From the NCBI GenBank assembly GCA_023957385.1, contig JAMLGZ010000001.1, positions 248,001-312,000 of the forward strand: DNA of 64,000 nt, written 5' to 3'. Positions 45,627 through 55,159 of this stretch are shown here, one piece after another. The position numbers and the translations under genes are program-made. The notes under the pieces are model-generated. The model was not told the DNA's origin, did not search any database, and saw nothing but the letters and a program-made list of their open reading frames with translations. Origin of the DNA: Brumimicrobium sp. GTDB lineage: Bacteria; Bacteroidota; Bacteroidia; Flavobacteriales_D; Crocinitomicaceae. Within the stretch, counting starts at the first letter, position 1, and each line of letters begins with the position of its first letter.

Positions 45627-48600
45627 TTAATTCGTTTGTACATAAACACCTGATACATCATCTTCCGTTATCGTTGTCAGAATTTCTTTAGTCAAGGTGG
45701 CTTCTTTTGCTATTCGGTTGGCTTGTTGTTCTAATGTTTTTTCAAAAATATTGCGTACAAATCGTCCATTACCGAATGATTTATCTCTTGATGAATAAGC
45801 GTTTTCAAAAGTTGATTTCAGTTTTGTTTTTGCTTCTTCGGTTAAATGGTAATCTAACCTATTACACTTGCTTTCAAAAATATCAAACAATTCATTCGGT
45901 GTATAATCAGGGAATGTGATGTATCGGTTAAATCTTGATTTAAGGCCAGGATTTGTATCAATAAAATCTGTCATTTCTTTGGTGTAGCCCGCCAAAACCA
46001 AAACTAATTTATCTCGGTCGTCTTCCATTCTTTTTATCAAAGTGGCAACGGCTTCTTTCCCAAAATCGTCTTTGTTTTCGCCAACCAAAGAATATGCTTC
46101 ATCAATAAACAAAATCCCGTTCAATGCTGAATTTACAGTCTTGTTCACTTTTACGGCTGTTTGTCCGACATATTCTGCAACTAATCCCGAACGGTCTGTT
46201 TCTACTAATTGTCCTTCGGTTAAAATGCCAAGATGTTTGTAGATTTTAGCTACAATTCTTGCAACGGTTGTTTTTCCTGTTCCGGGGTTTCCTGTAAAGA
46301 CGATGTGATAAGAAAGCGAAGAAGATTTTAATCCTGATTCTTCTCGTGCTTTCTGAACTTTAATGAAGTTGATAAGTGTATTTATTTCTGCTTTTACGTC
46401 ATTTAAGCCAATTAGAGAATTGAGTTCATTGAGTACATCGTCAAGCGATTCATTTTTGTTTCCTTTGGAAATGTGCAAAGCCTCGTTTTTCTTTTCAGGA
46501 ATTGGATTGTGAGTAATTTGGTAAATGTCTTTTAGTAGCTTTTCTTCGGTTTTTGTAACGATATTATCTGCCTTAGAAATAATGGTTGCATAACGATAAA
46601 GTATTGTAGCGTATTCCTCAAATAAAGGATTGTCAGAAATTTTTAAAAATGTGGGAAATGCAAGATTATTTTTCTGCTCCGTTGATGAAATTACTTTTTC
46701 ATCTTGCTTTTCTTGAATGGTTACCTGCATAGGGTTTTCCATATTGCCTATATCAAGTAGTAGTTGTTTAGCAATATTTTGATAAAGTCCTTGCTGATGT
46801 GCGAAAATAAGTGTATCGAAATCCATGTCTAACATATTTTCACTATTGTTAAGCAATAATTGGTTGGTTACCAAAACCAACCCTGTTGCTTCCAAACTTT
46901 TGGTAGAAAGTTTACCCTTAGCAAGAATGTTTGAAATTTGTATCATATCATAAATAACACAGTTGACAATAAATACACTTGTTTCTGATTGTATTTGCCC
47001 ACCATTTATGCGTTCTAAAATTGCTTCGTTAGTTTGCAATTTTTGTACTATTTGTGATAATAATTTTGAAAAATCTTTTAATAATGAATAGTAATTAAAT
47101 GAGAAGTCATTCTGAGAAAGCCCATTATTACTGAATATTCCCTTCTCGTCTCTGTGAAGAAGGATGTTTAACTCATCTAAATTTTTGATTAAAACCTTTC
47201 TTGGAGAACTTCCATTAAATTTACCTACAATCCCTAATTCTTCTAACTGGTCAATAATTTCACCAGCTCTATAATAATCTAATTTTAATTTCCGTTGAAT
47301 TAGCGATGCACTTCCCTGTTGTGCCATAATAATTATATAAGCGGCATCCATAAAAAGAGGGTCTAAATCTTCAATCTTTTTGTTGTCTTCTGGGAGTTGA
47401 TTGAAAGAATCCTCATAATCTTGCTTTTTATGAGGTCTTGTTTCTAATGGAGTTAAGAACGAAAGATATTTTTTGAATTCATTGGCAAAGTTTTCTGCCA
47501 ACTGTAAATTGCTGACGTAATAGATTTCTTTTAATCCACTACTGGTCAAAAATTCAAATGCTCCATATTCAACTACTGGAATTTGATAATTGCCTGAAAA
47601 ACGTTTATCAGGGCTTCCGTCCTTATTTACTTTTGCCCAAGTATAATCAACGACTTGTGTATCACTTGGTATTGTAGATTTTTCTTCCAAGAAACGCTGT
47701 CTGTGAAAACGGAAATTCAATTCGTGTAAATCTATTAACGTGATGGCTCCCGAATTGTTGAGCTGTAGAATGAATGCAGGATAGATATACAAATTGTCTC
47801 CGTCTGCATTTTCCAAATGAAAAGCGGAATGTTCGGAGGAAATAAAATCAATATCATCAAAAGTAAAGTGAATTTCTTTTCTGTCAATAGAACTTTTTGC
47901 TGCCGATTTTGTTTCGGTAGTTGCTCTTTCCGAAACAATGTCCCAAATTTTGTTTGATTTTGAAAGGTCAATGTAAGCGTCTTTCAGTTTCAAGTATTGC
48001 TCTTGAAATTCTTTGTCGCTTTCAATGTTAATATCTGCCTGACTTTCTTCATATTGACTGTAAAGGTCGGTCAAGTATTCGTTAGCTTCTTTTACTTGGG
48101 TTTCAAGTTGCGTTACGTTTTTTTTCTTTGCAAACATTTTACCAATGCCGCTTTGTTTGCTTTTGAGATTACTTTCTAATCGTCTTGTCGCAACTTGTTG
48201 TTGTTTAATTTCTGCTTCTAACTCCTGTCTTTCTTGCCTTGCTTCTTCAATGTGTTTTTTCAATTCTTCTAAGCTTTGGCTTGTCGGAATTGATGTTGTT
48301 GTAAAGTGCTTTGTTGTTGTAGATAGATTATTAGGTTTTTTTTGAATGGGTATTATATTGATGCCATTATATTTTTCGTCAAATTTGTCTTGCGACATTA
48401 CTCCAAAAATGATGACATCAATCCAAGAAATAAATGTAGGTATCCAAGTCCAGAAAAATAAAACATAAAAAATACCTCTCCAGTATTGTCCGAGATAAAA
48501 ACGATGTACTCCAAATGTGCCTAAAAATAGAGCCAATAGAATTGTGGCTGTTTTGGTTTTATGCGCTTTTATTGTGTTTGGATTTGATGTGAAATTATTA

Positions 48601-48815
48601 GTAGGCGTAAAATTGGGATTGTTACCATTTCCTCCTCCGATTTTTTTTCGGGAATAAAGTCCAGTCCCGGGTATTCCTGTATTCAGATACGCTCCTTTTT
48701 TGCCAAAGTTGATATTTGCACCTCTTGGTCCAACCGTTGTGCTGATTCCTTTTTTGCTAAAATTGAGATAAACTCCGGGTAATACTTTTTTTCTTTTTCT
48801 AAAGTTTATTGCCAT
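45627..48815 (-). CDS. Large DUF4236-TM2-TerB-like-AAA+ ATPase
   Basis: 1062 residues. Order: DUF4236 (1-~58, NFRKRKKVLPGVYLNFSKKG), a TM2 membrane domain (~88-155, FGVHRFYLGQYWRGIFY), a coiled coil (~185-270), an unrecognised middle with a winged-helix-like part (~480-560), a TerB-like stretch (~745-780, ISKADNIVTKTEEK), and a CbxX/SpoVK-type AAA+ domain (~810-1062) with Walker A GNPGTGKTTVA and Walker B ILFIDEAYSL. AAA+ proteins of this type remodel proteins with ATP. It is membrane-anchored. A TATATTTG element precedes it. Confidence 0.82.
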   Translation of the reverse strand: MAINFRKRKKVLPGVYLNFSKKGISTTVGPRGANINFGKKGAYLNTGIPGTGLYSRKKIGGGNGNNPNFTPTNNFTSNPNTIKAHKTKTATILLALFLGTFGVHRFYLGQYWRGIFYVLFFWTWIPTFISWIDVIIFGVMSQDKFDEKYNGINIIPIQKKPNNLSTTTKHFTTTSIPTSQSLEELKKHIEEARQERQELEAEIKQQQVATRRLESNLKSKQSGIGKMFAKKKNVTQLETQVKEANEYLTDLYSQYEESQADINIESDKEFQEQYLKLKDAYIDLSKSNKIWDIVSERATTETKSAAKSSIDRKEIHFTFDDIDFISSEHSAFHLENADGDNLYIYPAFILQLNNSGAITLIDLHELNFRFHRQRFLEEKSTIPSDTQVVDYTWAKVNKDGSPDKRFSGNYQIPVVEYGAFEFLTSSGLKEIYYVSNLQLAENFANEFKKYLSFLTPLETRPHKKQDYEDSFNQLPEDNKKIEDLDPLFMDAAYIIIMAQQGSASLIQRKLKLDYYRAGEIIDQLEELGIVGKFNGSSPRKVLIKNLDELNILLHRDEKGIFSNNGLSQNDFSFNYYSLLKDFSKLLSQIVQKLQTNEAILERINGGQIQSETSVFIVNCVIYDMIQISNILAKGKLSTKSLEATGLVLVTNQLLLNNSENMLDMDFDTLIFAHQQGLYQNIAKQLLLDIGNMENPMQVTIQEKQDEKVISSTEQKNNLAFPTFLKISDNPLFEEYATILYRYATIISKADNIVTKTEEKLLKDIYQITHNPIPEKKNEALHISKGNKNESLDDVLNELNSLIGLNDVKAEINTLINFIKVQKAREESGLKSSSLSYHIVFTGNPGTGKTTVARIVAKIYKHLGILTEGQLVETDRSGLVAEYVGQTAVKVNKTVNSALNGILFIDEAYSLVGENKDDFGKEAVATLIKRMEDDRDKLVLVLAGYTKEMTDFIDTNPGLKSRFNRYITFPDYTPNELFDIFESKCNRLDYHLTEEAKTKLKSTFENAYSSRDKSFGNGRFVRNIFEKTLEQQANRIAKEATLTKEILTTITEDDVSGVYVQTN

Positions 48816-49262
48816 TTCTGTCTTTTAGTTATTCAGTTTGTTTTGAAACCGTCCGTTCAAATAGGGTGTCGCACAACTCTATACGATTGTATCGTTATTT
48901 TTCTTTCAAATATACATAAAATCAGGAACAAAAAATACCCATCCCCATTTTTTTGAAAATGAAGCCAATAAAGCTAAAATAAAGAAAATTGATGATACAA
49001 TGAAGTTGAACGAAGCCTGAGTAATAATTGAGCTTGAGATGGTTTTAGGAGCTATGGGCATGGTATTCTCTCGAATAATATTTCGATGATGAAAAAGCGT
49101 TTTTAATTGCTTTTTTGGGCTCTGAAAAGAATAAACCCCATTCATTCATATCGTTTATTTTTACAATATGTTACCGATAAGACATACCTATCCCGTTACG
49201 GTTTTGTCCCGTTTTAAAAAAAAAACTATCTTGAGTCAAAGAGCGTTTCACTAAATATACTG
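48816..49262. other. 447-base stretch without a convincing gene
   Basis: It holds the promoter of the AAA+ gene at 48907-48914 and borders the IS91-type element on its right. A minus-strand frame at 48906-49145 (79 codons) ends in a hydrophobic stretch and could be a small membrane peptide, but it lacks other support. Confidence 0.5.
48907..48914 (-). promoter_or_regulatory. Candidate -7 element (TATATTTG) for the AAA+ gene
   Basis: TATATTTG on the minus strand, 92 bases before the start codon. A TTG on the same strand is 14 bases further upstream, which is shorter than the usual 17-23 spacing. Confidence 0.4.
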
Positions 49263-50423
49263 TCACGAAGGCGCCCTTTCTATCGGCTTTCGAATGACCA
49301 TGTGCCCCTTCTTACACTTCGGGCATAGCAAAGGATCTTGCTGTTTGATTTCTCGATATACCTCATAGGCATTTAAGCCTTCATACTTCGGAAAGAAACG
49401 TTCACTTTTGTTTATGGTGGCACATAACTCTACGTTTTCTTTTAGATGTCGCAAAGCTAAAAAACCAATGTACCTTACCTTGCAAAGACCTGAAGGCAGA
49501 ATGTGCTGTAAAAATCGTCGGACAAATTCTGATTCATCCAATGTCATTACACTTTTAAGTCCTGCTTTCTTGTAGTTTTTGTAATAAAAAGTGACTTTCC
49601 CATTTTTATGACTGATAATTCGTTGATTGGAAATCGCAACTCGATGTGTGTAATTGCCAAGATATTTGATGATGTTATCAGGAGTAGTAAAAGGTTTTTC
49701 ACTGTAAACAACCCACTTTTTCTGATAACAAGTATCTTTAATTTGCTTAAAATTTTGAATATCATCCGGCAGCTTTAATTTGCCGATAGCATACTCTTTT
49801 TCTAACGTTTTCATCAATAGTCCTCGAAAAATAGCACTTAAAACTTTCACTGGCAGAAAGAACTTTTTATGGGATGGCACCCATTCAAAGCCGTCTTCTG
49901 TTAAACCTCCCGAGGGAACAATCATGTGAATGTGTGGGTGGTAGGACATAGTTTGTCCCCAGGTGTGTAGCACTGCTACGCCTCCCATTTTAGCACCAAG
50001 ATACTCGTTGTTTTCTCCGCATTGCATAAGTGCTTGACTGGCAGCCTTAAACAAACTATCATAAGCAATGCGCTGATTGATGTAAAACAACTTGTTGAGT
50101 GATTCTGGAATGGTAAAAACCAAATGAAAATGCTTCACTTCTGGTAAATTGCTTTTCAGTTTATCCACCCACTGTATTTTTCGTGTCATTTGACACTTCG
50201 GGCAATGTCTGTCTCTACATGAGTTGTAGGCGTTTCTGTAATGATGACAGTGATTGCACTCTGCAACATGTCCTCCTAGTTTTACTGTTCGACAAGCTAA
50301 AATAGCCTGAAATGCTTTTTCTTGAAAAGGATGCAAGTCATTCAGATTCAGTCCTTTGTTGAGTACTTCACTAAAAATATCGGACAACTCTACTTTTTGT
50401 CGTTTATTTTGCTTTGTTTTCAT
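49263..50423 (-). CDS. IS91-family transposase
   Basis: 386 residues. The N-terminal zinc-binding domain has the pattern CNHCHHYRNAYNSCRDRHCPKC (given in two parts: CNHCHHYRNAY and SCRDRHCPKC). The Y2/HUH-like catalytic part contains HPHIHMIVPSGG with the HxH metal motif and a conserved tyrosine region YLGNYTHRVAISN. Replication-type rolling-circle transposition is the known mechanism. It overlaps the recombinase stop by 4 bases. Confidence 0.92.
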   Translation of the reverse strand: MKTKQNKRQKVELSDIFSEVLNKGLNLNDLHPFQEKAFQAILACRTVKLGGHVAECNHCHHYRNAYNSCRDRHCPKCQMTRKIQWVDKLKSNLPEVKHFHLVFTIPESLNKLFYINQRIAYDSLFKAASQALMQCGENNEYLGAKMGGVAVLHTWGQTMSYHPHIHMIVPSGGLTEDGFEWVPSHKKFFLPVKVLSAIFRGLLMKTLEKEYAIGKLKLPDDIQNFKQIKDTCYQKKWVVYSEKPFTTPDNIIKYLGNYTHRVAISNQRIISHKNGKVTFYYKNYKKAGLKSVMTLDESEFVRRFLQHILPSGLCKVRYIGFLALRHLKENVELCATINKSERFFPKYEGLNAYEVYREIKQQDPLLCPKCKKGHMVIRKPIERAPS

Positions 50424-51271
50424 AAGCGAAGATCATCAAAAGGTGAGACAATGTTTTTTAAGCTAGCATTTGAAAGATGCAGGTAAATCGAAGTAGTTCG
50501 GATAGAACTATGCCCCATAAAAGATTGAATAATCTTTAGGTTAATTCCTTTGTCCAAGAGATGGGTAGCAAAACTATGTCGTAGCAAATGAGGGGTTACT
50601 CTTCTTTTGATGCCCGCTCTTTGTGCAGCATCATGAATTACTTTATCAAAAGTTCGGACACTCATCTTCTTCCCTGGATGCCCATTTGGTTCAAACAAGT
50701 AAACTTTTGGTCTAAAACACTTGTAATAATAGCGTAATTCCTCTAGGGTTTGCTTTGAAAGAATCGTTCTTCGGTCTTTCTTTCCTTTACCTTGACGCAC
50801 GATAATAAAACCGTTTTCTGAGTCAATGTCCTTCGGTTTTAACTGCAATAATTCCATTTTGCGCAATCCTGCCGTGTACATGGTCATAATCATCACCCGA
50901 TGTTTGATGTTTTGAGTACGCTCAATCATCAATTTAACTTCTTCCAAGGAAATAATTTCGGGTAGTTCTCGCGGCAATCTAGGACGTTTTATTGCAATGG
51001 GTTCCCATTCTTTTTTTAATACATCTTCGGTGTAGATTTTAAACGCACTAATCTTTTGATTGATATAAGATGGCGAAACTTTTTTTGACTTTACTAAATG
51101 ATGCAAGTATTGTTTCAAATCCTCGCTGGTCAGTTTATCCAAGGTCTTGTTTGCATACGACTCGAAGACCTGCATCGTCTCACAGTAGCTTCTCACAGAG
51201 CAATCGCTGTAATTGCGTATCTCCATTTCTCGTTTTAACAGCGCTATGGCTGGGGAAAATTTATTCTCCAT
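50420..51271 (-). CDS. XerD-like tyrosine recombinase of the IS91-type element
   Basis: 283 residues. An N-terminal SAM-like DNA-binding domain (~8-90) precedes the catalytic domain with R in TAGLRKMELLQL, the HLLRHSFATHLL box, GHSSIRTTSIYLHLS with the nucleophilic Y. It lacks the extra helix segment that marks integron integrases (IntI), so it is not a classic IntI. It is coupled by a 4-base overlap to the IS91 transposase. Whether it can act on the attC-like repeats elsewhere in the window is unknown. Confidence 0.92.
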   Translation of the reverse strand: MENKFSPAIALLKREMEIRNYSDCSVRSYCETMQVFESYANKTLDKLTSEDLKQYLHHLVKSKKVSPSYINQKISAFKIYTEDVLKKEWEPIAIKRPRLPRELPEIISLEEVKLMIERTQNIKHRVMIMTMYTAGLRKMELLQLKPKDIDSENGFIIVRQGKGKKDRRTILSKQTLEELRYYYKCFRPKVYLFEPNGHPGKKMSVRTFDKVIHDAAQRAGIKRRVTPHLLRHSFATHLLDKGINLKIIQSFMGHSSIRTTSIYLHLSNASLKNIVSPFDDLRL

Positions 51272-51425
51272 AACTTTTTGATTTTTAAAATGAAATCTAA
51301 AAGTTATGGAATGTTTTGGGAATTACCGACTTGGTCGGTTTAGTTCAACTTATTTATATGTTATACCAAAAGTAATCCAATTTACAACCCATTTGTTACA
51401 TCAAGTTACTTTTAGTCACTTCCCC

Positions 51426-52163
51426 TCAATCTCTCAATTTTAATCGTATCGCGTTCTCTACTTCTTGAATTAATTCTTCAATATCTCTACCTTCTGCAGA
51501 AACAGGTTGTAATACTTCCCAGCTTAGCTTATGAAAGGGAATTAACGGAAACTGTCCTTTGCTTATCATTTTAAATGAACCATTGATACAAATTGGAACA
51601 ATTGTAATATCGGGAATGACAGAAATGATGGAAGCAATTCCTCCGACTTTAAATTCTTTCATTTTACCAGTTTTGGTTCGCGTACCTTCAGGGAAAATAA
51701 AGGCTGACCAATTTCTTTCCTTCATGCGTTCGGCAAATCGATGAATTTCGTTTTTAGATTGTTCAGGGTCTTTACGATCGATATTCGCTCCACCACCATG
51801 ACGAAGATTAAACGAGATGCTTGGTATTTTTGCCTTTAATAATTCAATTTTAGAAATAAATTTCCCATGATATTTTCTAAAAAAATAGATTAACCCAGGT
51901 ATATCGAATAGACTCTGATGGTTAGAAACAAAAATAACAGGCTTGTTTTTTGGAATCTCAAAGTTGTTCTTTACTACAGGAAAATTGAATAAAGCAACTG
52001 TCGAATAGGTTAAACAAAAATTTAATGCATCCACACTCGCCTTATGGGCTTTGTAACCAAATAATTTGAGACATATCCATTGTATAGGATGAAAGACTAA
52101 AAGACTGAGTCCAATTAATAGATAGTAGATAGGGGTTAATAATATACCGAAAAAAATACGCAT
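51426..52163 (-). CDS. plsC: 1-acyl-sn-glycerol-3-phosphate acyltransferase
   Basis: 245 residues. An N-terminal membrane segment is followed by the acyltransferase motifs NHQSLFDIPG (NHX4D) and FPEGTRTKTG. It adds the second acyl chain to lysophosphatidate in phospholipid synthesis at the inner membrane. Divergent from the polyprenyl synthase gene. The family and general reaction are clear; acyl preference is not. Confidence 0.88.
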   Translation of the reverse strand: MRIFFGILLTPIYYLLIGLSLLVFHPIQWICLKLFGYKAHKASVDALNFCLTYSTVALFNFPVVKNNFEIPKNKPVIFVSNHQSLFDIPGLIYFFRKYHGKFISKIELLKAKIPSISFNLRHGGGANIDRKDPEQSKNEIHRFAERMKERNWSAFIFPEGTRTKTGKMKEFKVGGIASIISVIPDITIVPICINGSFKMISKGQFPLIPFHKLSWEVLQPVSAEGRDIEELIQEVENAIRLKLRD

Positions 52164-52301
52164 GGTTTTGGTTTAAATACTAATACAGGGTAAAAATAAT
52201 CTTTTATAGCTACAAAACATAATGAAATGATAGATTGTAATTAAAATTGTCAACCCAAATGTTTTTCGATAGAAAATCGTAGGGAGGGCTGACATTATTT
52301 C

Positions 52302-52309
52302 TATATTTG
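52302..52309 (+). promoter_or_regulatory. Candidate -7 element (TATATTTG) immediately before polyprenyl synthase start
   Basis: It ends four bases before the ATG at 52314, so a transcript starting at the usual distance would begin at or just inside the start codon (leaderless). Confidence 0.45.
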
Positions 52310-52313
52310 TACT

Positions 52314-53285
52314 ATGATAAAGGTAAGCGACATCAAAGCTCCTGTTACTGAGGAACTCGAAAAATTTGAAGCACATTTCAAAGAGAGTATGCGCTCTAAG
52401 GTGCCGCTTTTAGATAAAATCACGCATTATATTATCAAGCGAAAAGGGAAGCAAATGCGCCCGATGTTTGTATTCCTCACAGCAAAAATGCTTGGGAATG
52501 TGAATGAAAGTACTTACGTTTCTGCTTCCTTGATTGAGTTATTGCATACGGCCACCTTAGTACATGATGATGTAGTGGATGATGCCGATGAACGAAGAGG
52601 ATTCTTTTCTATCAATGCTATTTGGAAAAATAAAATTGCTGTGCTTGTAGGTGATTTCTTACTTTCTAAGGTTCTATTATTAAGCATTGAACAAGGGAAA
52701 TATAGATCGCTGGAAATTGTTGCCCGTGCAGTGCGTGAAATGAGTGAAGGAGAACTTTTACAAATTGAAAAAGCACGTAAATTAGATATAGATGAAGCCA
52801 CCTATTTTGAAGTGATTCGTCAAAAAACGGCTTCTTTGATTGCTACTTGTTGTGAAGCAGGTGCGGTATCAGTAGATAGAGAAGATGAAGCAGAACGCAT
52901 GCGTGCATTTGGTGAGAAGGTGGGCTTAGCTTTTCAGATTAAAGATGATATTTTTGATTATGGTTCTCCCGATAAAATTGGAAAACCAACCGGAAACGAT
53001 ATCCGTGAACAAAAAATGACTTTACCACTTATCTATACGCTCAATCACGTGGATGCTAAAACGAGAGCTGAACTCATTAATATTGTAAAACGTTACAACG
53101 AAAATCCTCGAAAAGTTAAACGTGCAATTCAGTTGGTTATCGAAAATGGTGGAATCCAATATGCATACGAGCAAATGATGAAACTAAAGGAAGAAGCCAT
53201 GGAATTATTAGCGCCTATTCCTGATTCTCCGAGTAAACAATCCTTAATTATGCTTGTAGAATACACCACAAGCAGAGAAAAATAG
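52314..53285 (+). CDS. Polyprenyl diphosphate synthase
   Basis: 323 residues with the two aspartate-rich motifs: LVHDDVVDDADERRG (first, FARM) and the second IKDDIFDYGSPDKIGK. It extends isoprenyl chains by adding IPP units, probably making the side chain of menaquinone. The start is the ATG in MIKVSDIKAPVTEEL, typical of the family. The next gene begins one base after its stop. Confidence 0.92.
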   Translation: MIKVSDIKAPVTEELEKFEAHFKESMRSKVPLLDKITHYIIKRKGKQMRPMFVFLTAKMLGNVNESTYVSASLIELLHTATLVHDDVVDDADERRGFFSINAIWKNKIAVLVGDFLLSKVLLLSIEQGKYRSLEIVARAVREMSEGELLQIEKARKLDIDEATYFEVIRQKTASLIATCCEAGAVSVDREDEAERMRAFGEKVGLAFQIKDDIFDYGSPDKIGKPTGNDIREQKMTLPLIYTLNHVDAKTRAELINIVKRYNENPRKVKRAIQLVIENGGIQYAYEQMMKLKEEAMELLAPIPDSPSKQSLIMLVEYTTSREK

Positions 53286-53286
53286 A

Positions 53287-54051
53287 ATGAATCACTCTAT
53301 CCATCTCTATAAACAAGTTTTCCATCTTATTGAGAGGTATCAAGAACAACATTTTTCGCTGAGTTCAGAAGAAAAAGCAATTCTTCATCAATGGGCGAAT
53401 GTCTCTGCCGATGACTTCTTTTATAGCATGAGTAAAGGTAGAATTCTAAGCGAACTCAAAGGAGAAACTCCCAACTTATTCCAAACGACTCCTCAACCAG
53501 CGCTTCTTTTTAATGTAAATATCCAGCGATTAACTCCAGAAGAGATGCATCAATCGGACTTTCAAATAGCCTATTCTTTTGCCAAATGTCTATTTGGAGA
53601 ATTACTTTTAGCATCGACATCTAAAGGACTGTGTTACATGGTGTTTATAGACGACAAAGAAGAAGGTCTAACAGCCTTAAAAGAAGAATTTCCGAGTGCA
53701 ATAATCAGCGAACAAACAACTTCCTTCCAAACCCAAGCGATGGCGTGTTTTGACCCGCAACGAATCTCTGAAGAATCTATCTATTTACACATCAAAGGAA
53801 CCGATTTTCAATTGGCTGTTTGGAAAGAATTGGTGAAAATTCCCTTTGGTAAATTAAGTTCCTATCAAACTATTGCCAATGCACTTCATAAACCGTCGGC
53901 TGCTCGTCCAGTAGGGACAGCCATCGGTGATAATCCCGTAACGTATATTATTCCATGCCATCGCGTATTCCAATCAGGCGGTGGGATTGGTGGTTATATG
54001 TGGGGAACAACACGGAAGTTAGCAATGATAGGCTGGGAGTTTATTAGTTGA
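53287..54051 (+). CDS. Methylated-DNA-protein-cysteine methyltransferase with degenerate AraC-like N-terminus
   Basis: 254 residues. The C-terminal domain carries the alkyl-acceptor cysteine in IIPCHRVFQSGG (~225) and the AGT helix-turn-helix SSYQTIANALHKPSAARPVG. It repairs O6-alkylguanine by a suicide transfer. Residues ~1-60 align in position with the AraC-type DNA-binding part of Ada-like proteins (QWANVSADDFFYSMSKGRI) but look degenerate, so it may no longer regulate transcription. Co-transcribed with the polyprenyl synthase. Confidence 0.85.
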   Translation: MNHSIHLYKQVFHLIERYQEQHFSLSSEEKAILHQWANVSADDFFYSMSKGRILSELKGETPNLFQTTPQPALLFNVNIQRLTPEEMHQSDFQIAYSFAKCLFGELLLASTSKGLCYMVFIDDKEEGLTALKEEFPSAIISEQTTSFQTQAMACFDPQRISEESIYLHIKGTDFQLAVWKELVKIPFGKLSSYQTIANALHKPSAARPVGTAIGDNPVTYIIPCHRVFQSGGGIGGYMWGTTRKLAMIGWEFIS

Positions 54052-54103
54052 AAATTGAGAGTTGAAAGTTGAGAGTTAATTTTAACTTTCAACTCTCAAT
54101 TTT
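54051..54103 (+). terminator. Strong hairpin terminator after the methyltransferase gene
   Basis: A 20-bp perfect stem (AAAATTGAGAGTTGAAAGTT and its complement) around a 13-base loop starting at the stop codon. It also shields the convergent lipoprotein gene. Confidence 0.9.
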
Positions 54104-54116
54104 ACACTCTCCACTA

Positions 54117-54464
54117 TCAAACTCCCGGTTGTAGAATACATTCCGCCGTTTTATTTTGAGATCCTCCTCCTAATAAGTCTCCGAGTCCGTCCATTCCTAG
54201 ACTATCGCTCATCCCACCACCGAAATTTCCAAATAAATCTCCTAAATCGCCAAATGGAGAAGAGGATGTTGTTTTGGATTGTTCTCCAAATTCATCGCAT
54301 GCTGACTTAGCATCTTTCTTTTTACTGTCTTTAATTATTTTAACATGACTCTGATTGGATGAACCTATACCACCAGAAACAACACATTCATACCTCCAAT
54401 CTTTCGTGCAAGAAAATAATCCTACAAATAAAAGAGAGCAAGCAACTAAAACAAATCTTCTCAT
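54117..54464 (-). CDS. Small predicted lipoprotein of unknown function
   Basis: 115 residues with a lipoprotein signal (MRRFVLVACSLLFVGLFSC, cysteine at 19). The rest is short, serine- and glycine-rich (GDLFGNFGGG, GDLLGGGSQ) with three further cysteines (YECVV, SACDEF, AECILQ). No recognised domain. Expressed on its own. Confidence 0.7.
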   Translation of the reverse strand: MRRFVLVACSLLFVGLFSCTKDWRYECVVSGGIGSSNQSHVKIIKDSKKKDAKSACDEFGEQSKTTSSSPFGDLGDLFGNFGGGMSDSLGMDGLGDLLGGGSQNKTAECILQPGV

Positions 54465-54627
54465 AACGGATATTAATTTTTTTAAAAGTATGCATTGAAT
54501 GACAGAATATCAAGCCTAGCCGAGAATAATTGAATGAAAATCAGCATTATTTTATAAATGGTTGTAGCACTTTACCAATGGCAGAATGGGTCAAGAGTTA
54601 GAATTTTCAAAAAATTTAACAAATTAT

Positions 54628-54643
54628 ATAGTTGATATGTCAA
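54628..54643. promoter_or_regulatory. Candidate MarR operator overlapping the -33 region
   Basis: ATAGTTGATATGTCAA, containing the inverted repeat GTTGA-TATG-TCAAC (54631-54644). It overlaps the TTG -33 element of the marR promoter. The same 16 bases recur at 55152-55167. Confidence 0.6.
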
Positions 54644-54659
54644 CTAATATATATCTTTG
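54632..54659 (+). promoter_or_regulatory. Promoter of the marR-efflux operon
   Basis: TTG at 54632-54634, 17-base spacer, and TATCTTTG at 54652-54659 fit the Bacteroidota consensus TTG-N17-23-TAnnTTTG. The operon's first start codon is at 54680. Confidence 0.75.
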
Positions 54660-54679
54660 CCCCAAAATTTTTGAAAATT

Positions 54680-55159
54680 ATGCCCAAATGTAAAGAAATA
54701 AATAAGGAAGTATTGAATAATATTACGGATAATTCCTTGATATTTCATATGCGTCAGACGCACATGGCTATTTTTAGATTGGCTAATAAACGTATCGATG
54801 ATTATTCCATACCTATTAAGATGGAGCAGATGCCTGTCCTAATGTCGCTTTATGTATATGGAGATCTAACTCAGCAGGAAATTGCTGAATTTATAAAACG
54901 CGATAAATCTTCTGTTCATAGAACAACTACTTTTTTGGAGAGTAAAGGGCTTATCTTCTATAAAAAAGATCCAACAGATTCTCGAAAAAAACTAGTTAGC
55001 TTAAGTGATACAGGGAATTTTGTTGCTCTACAAATCGTAGATTCAGTTAAAGTGATTGAAGATGAAATAGCAAAAGCCATCACTGATGCACCTAAAGAAG
55101 AATTAATTGCGGCATTAAAAAATGCCACCGAAAAGTTAGAAGAAATTGCAAATAGTTGA
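54680..55159 (+). CDS. MarR-family transcriptional regulator
   Basis: About 160 residues from MPKCKEINKEVLN; an upstream TTG at 54632 would place the start within the promoter. A winged helix-turn-helix lies at ~50-105 (DLTQQEIAEFIKRDKSSVHR and KDPTDSRKKLVSLS, the wing). MarR proteins repress efflux genes until a ligand binds. It is the first gene of the operon and probably autoregulates through 54628-54643. Confidence 0.9.
   Translation: MPKCKEINKEVLNNITDNSLIFHMRQTHMAIFRLANKRIDDYSIPIKMEQMPVLMSLYVYGDLTQQEIAEFIKRDKSSVHRTTTFLESKGLIFYKKDPTDSRKKLVSLSDTGNFVALQIVDSVKVIEDEIAKAITDAPKEELIAALKNATEKLEEIANS

Larger units (their letters stand above)
49263..51271 (-). mobile_element. IS91-type element with accessory tyrosine recombinase
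   Basis: Two overlapping genes, a tyrosine recombinase followed by an IS91-type transposase, form a transposition unit frequently seen in Bacteroidota. The element's exact ends are not visible. The span given covers only the genes. Confidence 0.75.

Noticed and set aside
48906..49145. Minus-strand frame of 79 codons with a C-terminal hydrophobic segment.
   Set aside because: It has no homology, no promoter or coupling, and it contains the promoter of the AAA+ gene. Possible but unsupported.
50420..51271. Idea that the tyrosine recombinase is the integron integrase of the array.
   Set aside because: It lacks the extra segment typical of IntI and is translationally coupled to an IS91-type transposase.
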